NCBI GenBank assembly: GCA_013397845.1
Contig: VZTG01007192.1
Span: 251,632 to 315,631, forward strand
Source of the DNA: Melanocharis versteri
Taxonomy: Eukaryota; Chordata; Aves; Passeriformes; Melanocharitidae
Direction: 5' to 3'
Length of the DNA stretch: 64,000 nucleotides
Shown here piece after piece: positions 24,701 through 34,125 of this stretch. The notes under the pieces are model-generated. The model was given only the letters and a program-made list of their open reading frames with translations, was not told the origin of the DNA and did not search any database. The position numbers were made by a program, and so were the translations under genes. Each line of letters opens with the position of its first letter. Position 1 is the stretch's first letter.

Positions 24701-27700
24701 GTCTTGCTAGACACAGTTGCAAAATAATAAACCGAAGACTTCTGTGCTGAGGATGGGTGATTGGTACTGGGGGCACTGGAAGCCTTTTGCACCTGGGGGA
24801 ATAAGCTCACAAATAGAAAGCAGAGTCAGCAGCCACTAAGGAAAGCACAAGTGGAAAAACTGTGGGGAGTGAGCACCGCTGGATGTTTTGATGGTGGTCC
24901 TTAGGGTCCCTACTCTAGAGAAACAGCAGTGGTAAAGGATGAAGTGAGTTCACTCAAGGTTTACCTTGTTCTCTGGTTGCTTTGTCAATTTATGTTTCTC
25001 CAGCCACTTTTTGCAATGAGGGATTTTTTTGTGTGGGCAAGGGTTGAACTAACAGGAACACTTTTACTATATTTCACATTAACTTGCTGGTGAAGACAAG
25101 ACTTCTCTTGCATGACCTACATGCCTGAACTCAGAATCCCTCTCCTGGGCCTGCCATCTTCAGATTTAAATCCTTTAAACAAGCTCAAGTTTTCATCTCC
25201 TCATCCATATTTCCAGAGCATGTAAGCCTCAAGGCACTAGGCCAACAACGGAATAGTGCTGAGCACAAAGATGTTTTTGTAACCACATCAACTCAGCCCA
25301 AGGCAGATCAACTGCAGCAAACCCTGCAGATTGCTTCACCTCCCGGTGCAGTTCCATTAGAACCTCCCACTTCTGCTAGTCCTCAGCTGATAGCAAAAAT
25401 GCCTCTTTCAGCTTTGTAACTCTGACTTCTATTTTCTCCACTTTCAGTGAAATGCTGTTGAGAGCTGCCAGAGACTCAGCTGTGACACAGATCTATCTGA
25501 ATTCAGAGGTTTGGAAGTGTTCCTTCACGCTTGTCATCTCCTCCAATAAGCACTGCATTGTACCAAGTCTGTACATTCTTTACTGCTCTATTTGTTGCTA
25601 TGGCCAGTGGTGCCAAGTTTCAGTGCGATTCTTTTGGGAGACTAGACAGAATTCTGGATTTTCCTCCCTTCTGCTTTGTTTATGCTCCTGGCCCCTGCAG
25701 TGTTCCCCCTTTCCACCATCCAAAACTTCTTCCCAAACAGGAAAGCACTGCCCTCTTCAGTCCCTCCACTTGTACACCCATCAGCAGTCCCTCCTTGGCC
25801 TGAATCATTGCAGTAGAGAAGCAATGGATGAACTCCCCCTCTAGCCAGGTGTTTCCAAACTCGGGGAGAAGCAGGAAGGAACAGATGGGACTGGCCTTGA
25901 GCAGAGAAAAGGGAGGTTTTTGGCAGGGGAGCTACAAAGGCACGGCGTTGTCAGTCCGTGTCAAACTTGGGAAAGGCGCTCACAGAAGGGAGAGCAGCAG
26001 GATGCGCTGCCTCATTGCCATGGAGACAGCCAAAGAGCTGGCTGGGCAGATTTAGAAATGTCTCCTGCTTGGGACGACTTTTGGTACGAATCATCTATTT
26101 TTGCAAAGATTGAAACAAGGTGAAAAAGAGGAAATGTCTGGCACTGAGAGTAAAAACCTGTTTTCTTTCTTAGTTTACAGCGGAGAGTCAGTCTTTTGTG
26201 GCTTAATGGAGATATTTGTTCTCCTCTGAGAAATATATCCTGATTTTGATGGGGATTTTTTTTTCCCCCCTCCTCATACTTTTTGGGGTCTTTCATCAAT
26301 CACTTTTGGCATGATGATTCTAGCTGCCATTTCAATGTTCTTGGGCTTTTCCATGGTGTTCCCCATGTGCTCTACGTGACATTTCCCTGCAAGGTCTCTC
26401 CTTGATGACCCCCAGGATCTCATACTCCCCTGAAGAGGCTGATCTGTTCTCACCATAGCACCTCAGTGGTTTTTGTCTCACATCTTTCCCACTTGATTAC
26501 TGCAAACAGAAAGTTATTCGTCCCCAGAACCTGCACTTTGCAAAGTACAGAACACGTAGAACTGCATGATTACCTGCCATCACCTGTCTTGGGAATCATC
26601 CTGGATCTGTCATTCCATAAGCACTTTTTCTCTTCCATGTCCATCAGCAGTCAGCACATTTGTACTGTAGCAAATAAATAGGAGACAAGGAATTGATAGA
26701 AAATACTGGCATACACTGTTTTCTCCACCTCAGCAGCTGTGGGGAGAGCAATAGCAAACTGGTTTGTATTTATTTAGGAAAAAGAGAAAGGATGCACATG
26801 GTTATGAAAAATGGAGAGGCAGAGATTACCACAAGAGTAGTAAGCCTTCATTAAATTAGGTATAAAATGCCTGCCCTTCCACCTGCTGTGTCTTACCTTC
26901 ACAAGGAAGGATCCCAGGTGTGTAACACAGCTGGCAGTCTGTGGAGTCACAAGGAACATGAACAGTTGCTTCTATAGGAGTGGGGAGGAGATGCTGGCCA
27001 AGTTCAGTGCTGTGTTTCCACAAAAATATTTAGAAAGCCATTATATGCAGGAGAGTCAATACTGGTAACTAGATTCGTTTGCTCTGGAATGCCTCTCTCT
27101 GAAGTCACCCTTCCAGGGTTCACTGCACATTTCATTCCATGTATTACTGCTGAAACAAGTTCAGAGAGCCTCTCATTGAGGCAGCTCAATATTTTCATGC
27201 ATTTTTAATAAGCAGCAGAGTATGCTGCAGAATAAATCTGAGGCTGGTTTGAGCTGGTGTCACAAGGAGAACAATGATATTATATAATGTAGTTGGGACT
27301 CAGGTGAGGTTATTTCCAAGCCCAACAGAAAGAGAAAGCCGGTGTGTCAGAGAGGGTAAAGAACAGCTTCAGAAAACACAGTTCAGCTGAGCGGGGTGAG
27401 ACAGTATTTCTACAGGTTCAATACCTGTCGTGGTTTGATGTTTAGCCAGGCTAGAAGGATCTCCTCCTTTTTAAACATACTGAAGAAATAACCTCCTCAA
27501 CTTAAACAAATAAAACCCCAACAATTACACCATCCCAGCTGGCATGATTCATTCTATTACCTAAAATGGTAGGGAAAGGCAAAATTAATTACTCCTCAAG
27601 GAAAAAAAAAATGCAGGTTTCCCTTTCAGCAATGGAATTGCAGCAATTAAATTGGCTGTTGCACCTCCTGCTTGGTCGTGGCAAGAAGCTCATCACTTGA

Positions 27701-28813
27701 ATTTCTGAGCTGGGAGAGGAAGCCAGGAGCTCACTGGTTTGCAGTAGGGCTTCACTTCTTTTTTTTTTTCAAGGATGATTTCAGTTCGGTAGCAAAAAGC
27801 GATGTGATGTTTAGTAAGGTTACCACTGCCCTCTGCCGGGAGGGACGGAGGCATTTCTTTCTAACTCATCTGCCGGCAAAACCAGTGGCTTCATGGCTTG
27901 GAAAGTGAGTGTAACTGCTGCTGCTTCTGCCTTTTCTCCAAAGTTTGCTGATCTGAATCTCTTGCACCAAATATTTTGAAAATTCTATGCCTCACACAGA
28001 GTAAAAAAGGAGCAAGGGTATTTATGCACAAAATCTTGACATGATGATAGCAGAAACTGTGAAAGCTTGAGCCGGAGTTTTTAAAAAGCAAACTTTATGA
28101 TTTATAAACACTTCAGGCATCCTCAAAAATGTGATGTCTGCTGGAGCTAGTTTTTGGCTTTCCTGCCAAAATTCAGTCATGCATTATCAGATCAGGCTTA
28201 AGTCCTCCACAGTTTCTTAAATTATTTCCTTTTTAACTGTAGCACTTGCCTGACTGAGTTCTGGCCTCAGCCTTACATGCACACCATTCTTTCTGGTTAT
28301 GCAAAAATGGCAGCTCATTCAATGCTACATTTATAACTGGCTTTACGTTCTAAATCTGACATTGCTGTCCTTTTCTCGATGCTTTTAAAAGGAAAACATT
28401 TAAGTGGAACCGGTAACAATAATTTTCACCACTTGAGGGAGCTCCTTCATTTATCCATCAGGATGTTCCCATTGCGCCTGCACATTGGGAAATTCTAAAC
28501 CACACTTTTGAACAGTTAATTGTAGGATCTGCTGACATATGTGAAAGCCATTGAGGCTCTCAAGTGACCGACTTTAAAGCTAAGATAGAAGTTTTAAAGG
28601 AATTAATCATCCTGGTAAATAAATGTGGGCATCAGAAAGAGGCCCAGCTGCTCACTCCCTAGGCTGACTGATACCAAAATTCTTAAAATAGAAAATAAAT
28701 TAGAGTTACACAGAATCAAAAGTAGGCAGCATTAATCACATCTACTTCACAGCAGTGCCAAAAATGACAGGAAGGAGCAGGACCCAGCACAGAAATAAAG
28801 AGAAGGAAAGAGG

Positions 28814-28926
28814 GAATCATAGAATGTCCTGAGTTGGAAGGAACCGTAAAAGATCTTCAAATCCAACTCCTGGCCCTGCACAGGAGAGCCCCAAAAATCA
28901 CACCTTGTGCCTGAGAGCATTGTCCA
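28814..28926 (-). mobile_element. CR1 3' fragment (minus orientation)
   Basis: The piece runs GAATCATAGAATGTCCTGAG, TTGGAAGGAACCGTAAAAGA, then CCAACTCCTGGCCCTGCACA and GAGCATTGTCC. This is the reversed 3' terminus of a CR1 subfamily element, about 110 bp long and 5'-truncated. Confidence 0.85.
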
Positions 28927-30159
28927 AAGAAAGAAAGAAATAAAGAGAAAGGAGGGAAACAAGCAGTGCTGCTAAAGTCAAGTTGCTGCCTGGTGCAGGG
29001 AAGGTGAAAGCCAGTGAGGCTGAGGCAAGAAATTGGGGTATGAGCACCAAGGTTCCCATGTCAATAATGGGAACGACCACGCGGTGATTCAGCCAGGAGT
29101 GCTCAGGAACAGCTGTGGTTGGGCAATCATTGAGCAATGCAACCCGAGGATTCATGTACAACACTCCAGAAAATCAGGATTACAAGCACTGTGGTGACAA
29201 GCGGGGTAAATGATGCTGCTGATGAAACGATGCAGCAATTTAGAGTGGGAAAGACAATAGCAGAGGATGGGTGTGAGCGGCAGGAAGCAGGGGTGGCAGT
29301 GCCTTCTGCCAGTTGCTTGTAAATAATGGGAAGGAAGGTAACGAGAGCAGCCACTTTGTTTTTCGGTGAGCTGCAGGTAAACAGCATCTAAAGAGGAGGG
29401 AAGGAAGGCTGTGAAAAACTCTGCCAGGGAAAAACCCAGAGACCAGGGAGGGAGCTCAGTGCTTGTCACACTGCGCTGCTTTGGCCTGAGAGATTTGTCA
29501 GGAGCTGCCAATAAAACCTGGTGGCACCTCTGCACAGCCTCTTTAGTGCAAAATAAGCAAAGCAAACTTGTTCTGAAAGTTAGCTGCACCTTTCTTTTTG
29601 TTAAAAGAATCCCATTTTCCTACCACCCAGAGTCAGGCTTTTACTAGTTGGATGAAACAGTTTCAACAAGAAGTTGTTGAACTTTAGGACAATTTCGTAC
29701 ATTGTGCATTGAGTATTTTGTTGGGTTTTGATTTTTTTTTATTACACTTGCTCACCCAGCCAATGCTGGCCCCACAACTTCATTGTAAATAGCTGGCACA
29801 GCATTTTTGGCACGAGGGTACCACAGATCACATACAGCCTGACCTGAAAATATCTCTCTCTAAGCAGCACTGTGTTAAAGTCGACTTCTTAAGAACAGGG
29901 ACAAGTTTATGTGAAAATTCCTGCTGCTCTCACCCATTGCATTTCAGCAGTGATAAGGCTTTTAGTTTCTTCTTTTCATTTTTACAAGTTTTCTTATTAA
30001 GCAGTATGAAAGATGAGTGATGGGATAATAGTGTGGACACATATTGCAAAATAAATCAGTTTCGGACTTTGTCATTCAGTGGCTCTGCTCAGAGTCCCCA
30101 CAGATATTTAAAACAACTCCTGAAAGTTCCAGCAGTCACAATTTAAGTGTGTGTCTGGG

Positions 30160-31400
30160 GGGTGTGTTGGTCAAAATAAATTTTAGTAACAGGTCTGATA
30201 GGTGAAAAGTGACAGAAATGTTTTATTACCCCATTGTGACTTTGTACCTTGGTTTGGGGTGACCTTTTAAGGTGCACCTGGGGACATATCGTGCATAGCA
30301 CAGCCCTGATGTCGTGAGGAGGAGGAGGAGAGACGTGTGCTTGCCGGCAAGAGATTAGTGGATAAGTTCTCCTGCCTTTGGGAAAACTTTCCCATTTGCA
30401 GTGTGAAATGCAGCTCACAGGAGGTTACTAGAGTTTGTTTGCTGGTGACGTGTTCTGTGACTCACCCTCCATCACGAGCCTGTGTCTGTCTGCGGAGAGA
30501 GAGAAAGCAAGGTACAAACCCCAGCCTTTGTCCCATTTTCGGCCCTCTGGAGCAGCCTTTGCCCCAGTTTTTGTCCCAGTGGGGCACAGCTGGGACTAAA
30601 AGGAGAGCTCTCCAGCCAGGCCCCTTCTCAACTCCCCCAAACCGGTGAGCTGAGCTCCCACTCCCCAGGGTAACATCTGTGAGGGAGAACACCCCCTTGA
30701 CACAAAACACCACTTCTTGGGGGACGACTCAAGTTGGGGGGCACTCCGTTTTTACTTCCCTGTAAAAATACCCACCCTGGCTACCGTTTGGAAGAACCTC
30801 AGGGGGTAGGACACGCATTTGAGCTGAGCCTGGGGGAAGCACTTGTTGAGCAACCCGTGTGTTCCCACTGAAGGACGAGGACAGATAACGCTGCCGGGCC
30901 CTCCTGGCCTTGGCTTCAGCGTCCTCCCAGTTCCTTAAAATAAGTTTTCTTGTGGAGGGGGCGTCCTCAGGGGGAGGACAGGCCTTGCCTGTGGGGGTGA
31001 CTGAGCCCACCTGGACCTTAGACTGGGTGGTCACAGTCAGGATCGACACCCTGGAACCAGGACTGACATTCCCTCAGCTGGATTGAGGCTGGAACCAGGA
31101 CTGGTGATTTCTTTTTCTTTCTTTTTTCCTCTCTTTCTCTGTTTCTCTCTCTCTCCCTCTTTAATTAATCTCTTTCTCTCTCTCATCCCTTTCCCCCTAC
31201 CCCTTTATCCAAAACCCACTACCTACTGCTTTATCCAGAACCCACTGCTCTTATAGTAGGTCAGGGACTAGCATACCAACTTCCGTGCCAAGTGTGTCGC
31301 TTACTGATAAGACGTTGATTGCTCGCGGCCCCTCTGACTTTCGAGTATTTACCAACCTTGGGTGTTTCCCTCACCCTTAACACAGGGGGATCATCACATT
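30160..31400 (+). mobile_element. Possible LTR or ERV-derived sequence upstream of SOAT1
   Basis: The block has LTR-like edges. It starts near TGTGTTGGTC (about 30162) and ends ...GGATCATCACA (about 31399), followed by TTTTTGGCGCC, which resembles the start of a tRNA-Lys-type primer binding site for only 7-8 bases before diverging. GC content and texture change at these edges. No retroviral gene is recognisable, no target-site duplication could be shown, and the second half may simply be SOAT1 upstream DNA. This is a weak call. Confidence 0.25.
31108..31210 (+). repeat. Polypyrimidine tract
   Basis: About 100 bases consist almost only of C and T, interrupted by G31141, AATTAA at 31163-31168 and single A residues at 31185 and 31199. 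Mirror-like CT-rich blocks of this kind can adopt triplex (H-DNA) structure. It lies about 300-450 bp upstream of the SOAT1 CpG island. Confidence 0.8.
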
Positions 31401-31530
31401 TTTGGCGCCTCTCTCCCCTCACTTCACTTCCCGCCCCAGGAGCGCCGGGAGAAGGCGGCGACGCCTGAGGGGGTGTGAGGGGAAAAGGCGGGAAACTGAG
31501 GGGAAAGGGGGGGGAGGTGTGGGGGTGCCG

Positions 31531-31547
31531 CACGTGCGCCTCACGTG
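31531..31547 (+). promoter_or_regulatory. Paired CACGTG E-boxes
   Basis: Palindromic CACGTG cores lie at 31531-31536 and 31542-31547, 11 bp apart start to start (about one helical turn), in the SOAT1 island. CACGTG is the core bound by USF, MYC/MAX and TFE/MITF factors. The second site (CTCACGTGCC) partly resembles the CLEAR element (GTCACGTGAC) of lysosome and lipid genes. Binding is inferred, not shown. Confidence 0.5.
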
Positions 31548-31566
31548 CCGCCCCCCCAAACGCCCC

Positions 31567-31667
31567 NNNNNNNNNNNNNNNNNNNNNNNNNNNNNNNNNN
31601 NNNNNNNNNNNNNNNNNNNNNNNNNNNNNNNNNNNNNNNNNNNNNNNNNNNNNNNNNNNNNNNNNNN
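31567..31667. other. Assembly gap (101 N) in SOAT1 promoter
   Basis: N run inside the CpG island, probably G-rich sequence that failed to assemble. It likely hides part of the core promoter and the 5' end of exon 1, and its size may be nominal. Confidence 0.99.
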
Positions 31668-31870
31668 GGGGGTGTGCGGGGAGGTAGCGGGGCAGGGGCT
31701 GGCTCGGAGCCTCGGCGGCGCTTTGGGCAGCTCCTCAGCGATATCCTCAGGCTTCGGATGGAAAAAAAACCCTTTCCTGCCGAGTGTTGTGCGCGCTGTG
31801 CAATGACCTTAACTTTGGTTTGTGGAGTGACCTTAACTTTGTTTTGGTCCCTGTCAGGTTCGCTCTGCAG
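31668..31870 (+). other. SOAT1: SOAT1 exon 1, non-coding (candidate)
   Basis: The sequence after the gap stays GC-rich to about 31745, and a good splice donor (CTGCAG/GTACGAG) follows with GT at 31871-31872. Mammalian SOAT1 genes have a non-coding first exon and the start codon in exon 2, which fits this layout. The 5' end is not defined because of the gap. Donor choice is also open, since CTGTCAG/GTTCGC at 31857/31858 is a weaker alternative. Confidence 0.4.
31804..31841 (-). promoter_or_regulatory. Duplicated ERR-type nuclear receptor half sites
   Basis: The 14-mer TGACCTTAACTTTG occurs at 31804-31817 and again at 31828-31841, 24 bp apart. On the minus strand each contains TTAAGGTCA, which fits the extended half site TNAAGGTCA used by estrogen-related receptors and similar to NR5A/NR4A sites. 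The pair falls in the candidate first exon, just downstream of the island. Confidence 0.45.
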
Positions 31871-31989
31871 GTACGAGGGGCCGGGTCTGCGAGTTGATGC
31901 TGTGCCCGAGGGCCAAGAGTCGAAGGAAAACTTTAGACAGCTGAAAGCCTTTGGGATAAAGTTGTTACCTAGTGTGATTAGTGTTGGAG

Positions 31990-32052
31990 GCAGGGCGTTG
32001 GAATTAGGTGATCCTTAAGGTCTCTTCCAGCCTAAACCATTCCATGATTCTT
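31990..32052 (+). mobile_element. CR1 3'-end remnant in SOAT1 intron 1
   Basis: GTTGGAATTAGGTGATCCTT, AAGGTCTCTTCCAGCC, then TAAACCATTCCATGATTCTT is the CR1 3' terminus in plus orientation, about 60 bp. It begins only ~120 bp after the candidate exon 1 donor. Confidence 0.85.
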
Positions 32053-33995
32053 AGCTGTTCGTCACCGAGCCTTTCGAAGTGCAAAGATGAACTTCCTATA
32101 AAGTGTTGCTTTTCTCCCAAGGCATCTTCAGATTAATTACCAGTGTGTCGAAAGGGAAGGCGGAGAAGCTCAAGGTCTCTGAGCCCTTTGCGAGTACCGT
32201 AAATCAGGTACCAGTGAAATCAGGGAGTTTCTGCTAGGAAATCTGTTAATAGGTTTGCAGCTCTACAAACCAACATCTGCACTCGTGGATGTCCTCAGAG
32301 TGGGGTGCAAGGAGTGGCTGTTTACTAATTGTGAGGAGCGATTTCCTCTTGTGAGGGGAGCAGTGAACGTCTTGGAGTTGTCCTGGCACTGTGTCACGAG
32401 TGATTCGGTTCTAGCAGAGATGGGAGGGAAGGGCTGATGCCCTCTTTAGGCTCTGATGTGCTGGTAATTGCTTAGCTACTGTAATGCTGCAGCTCTGTTC
32501 GTATGGGGACTAGAAAATGTTTGTTTTCATAGATTTCCCCTAGCAGACTTGGTGTTTTGCTGTGAAAAAGGCTGTGCTGCGATGACTTAGCCTGCCTGAA
32601 TTATTAACTCTTTAAGTTAATTGCTTTAATTTTTGTTTCACGCCACACATGACTTTTCCCTCCCCCACCCCAAGAATGGTTATTTTTTACTCCTTTCTGT
32701 GAACCTTTCAGTGAGATACTGTAACCACTCTGCACTGGGGAGGAAGGAATGCCTTCCTAACCTCTTGAAGAAGGTGAAAAGCGTGCTGAGACAAGAATTG
32801 AACTGGTGGTCCTCTGTTAGAGCTGGAAAACTCACTCAATTAGTGATTTGTTGGTTGGTGGTGGCTGCTGTTTCTCCCCTGTATGCTGTGTAGCCTGAAA
32901 GGAGAATAGGAGACTGTCCTCCGAGAGGAACAAACACAGGAAGTTGAGTTCTGGAAACCTCTGGTCGTAGTTTTATTTCCCTTTTGCAGATGTGCCAGCC
33001 TCCTTATTTTGAGGAAATCCATCCTTAATTGGTTTTTTCACCAGTGCCTGAGTTTTCCTGGCCTGTCTGTAACAGCTCATCTATGCTGGTGCACGTATGC
33101 TGTTCACTAAACACATCTGCTGCAGAGTTTGTGCCAAGATGAAAAAATATATCAAGTTTGAAAATGTGGTTGCATACATGCCTGTGAGATTTTCTGGAAA
33201 AAAAGTCTGCATATTGTCCCTGCTTGTAGCTACATCTCCAAGAGATTGTTGAGCTGGATTTTATGGAGAGCATTCTGGGATATCACTTTGTGGCCAAATT
33301 AGAGTCTCTTGGTCCACTTGTCATTAGCTGAGAATTTTGTTTTCACCCTGCATGTGGTGCTTCAGGTGTTCCCTCCTGGCAGCTCTGTCCTCAGCAGTGA
33401 CCTTTGTCATTGAAACTGGTGTAGTTCAAACCTGATTGTCTTCCTGTTTTCTCTTGGTTTGCAATGCAACCATTGTCTGGCCACGCAGAACACAAGGATC
33501 CATTGAAGAAGCTGCTCCTGCAGCAGCAGCTGAGAACTTGACAAGGAAGGGGCTTGGCTCAGGTCAAATATTGCTGGTGATTCCACAGAGTAAACCTGCC
33601 ACATTTCACAGAAGACAAGTCTTGATGTCCACCTGGCTGTCAGAAAGGATGGCAAGGGCTTTTTGGCCTTTTAAAGATTTTGCAAAAGCTTAAGTTATTT
33701 TAAGTAGTTATAAAGTCTGGAGGGAAAAGAGGGTGGTGTGGGGAGATGCTTTGGTTGTGGTAGGGGAACTTACTTGGTTACTTTGTTCCTGTACTGCTTG
33801 TAGTAAGGGAAAGGAAGTGTGTTTAACAGTAAATGACTAATTCAAGTGTGTGCTGAATTTCCTCTATCCTTGCTCTGAATTCGTAATGAAGGGAAGAAAG
33901 TCTAACTTCAATGTAAAAAAGGCTCTGTAAATCTATTACTGAACAATAGATGAGTTTTTTGTCATTAATTATTTCTCCTTTTCTGATCTAGCTAG

Positions 33996-34125
33996 GTAAC
34001 CATGGCAGGTGATGACTGTGTAAGGAAACGCCAGTCTGGCTCCACTGCAACCTGCAAGACCCCTGAGAATGAAGAAACACAGAGGAGACCTGAGAGCGAG
34101 AGGTCCTTTCAGAACTCAAGCAATG
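33996..34125 (+). CDS. SOAT1: SOAT1 exon 2, start codon
   Basis: Acceptor CTAG/CTAG/GTAACC allows the exon to begin at 33992 or 33996. The ATG is at 34002-34004 in ACCATGG. It codes residues 1-41 (MAGDDCVRKRQ...), rich in charged and Ser/Thr residues, the poorly conserved cytosolic N-terminus. Donor CAATG/GTGAGA splits the codon for Gly42 in phase 1. Confidence 0.93.

Larger units (their letters stand above)
17180..30150. other. Intergenic stretch, no gene seen
   Basis: I see no exon or RNA gene in this 13-kb interval apart from the small repeats listed separately (21662-21705, 28814-28926, possibly 27424-27450). A short TG run lies at 22378-22393. The open frames present are short, overlap each other on both strands, and show no domain or codon pattern I can recognise. 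The interval separates the 16-kb CpG island from the SOAT1 promoter and could hold enhancers, but nothing in the sequence marks one for me. Confidence 0.6.
31395..31745 (+). promoter_or_regulatory. SOAT1: SOAT1 CpG-island promoter
   Basis: A GC-rich, CpG-dense block begins at GGCGCC near 31405 and continues on both sides of the 101-base N run to about 31745. It is the only island between the 16-kb island and the SOAT1 coding exons and lies 2.3 kb upstream of the start codon, where a non-coding first exon is expected. Two CACGTG E-boxes sit just before the gap. No TATA box is evident, typical of broad housekeeping starts. The start site itself probably lies in or next to the gap. Confidence 0.75.

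Noticed and set aside
30729..31049. Open minus-strand frame of 106 codons near SOAT1, considered as retroviral gene remnant
   Set aside because: No retroviral motif could be recognised, so it was kept only as part of the weak LTR-like block.
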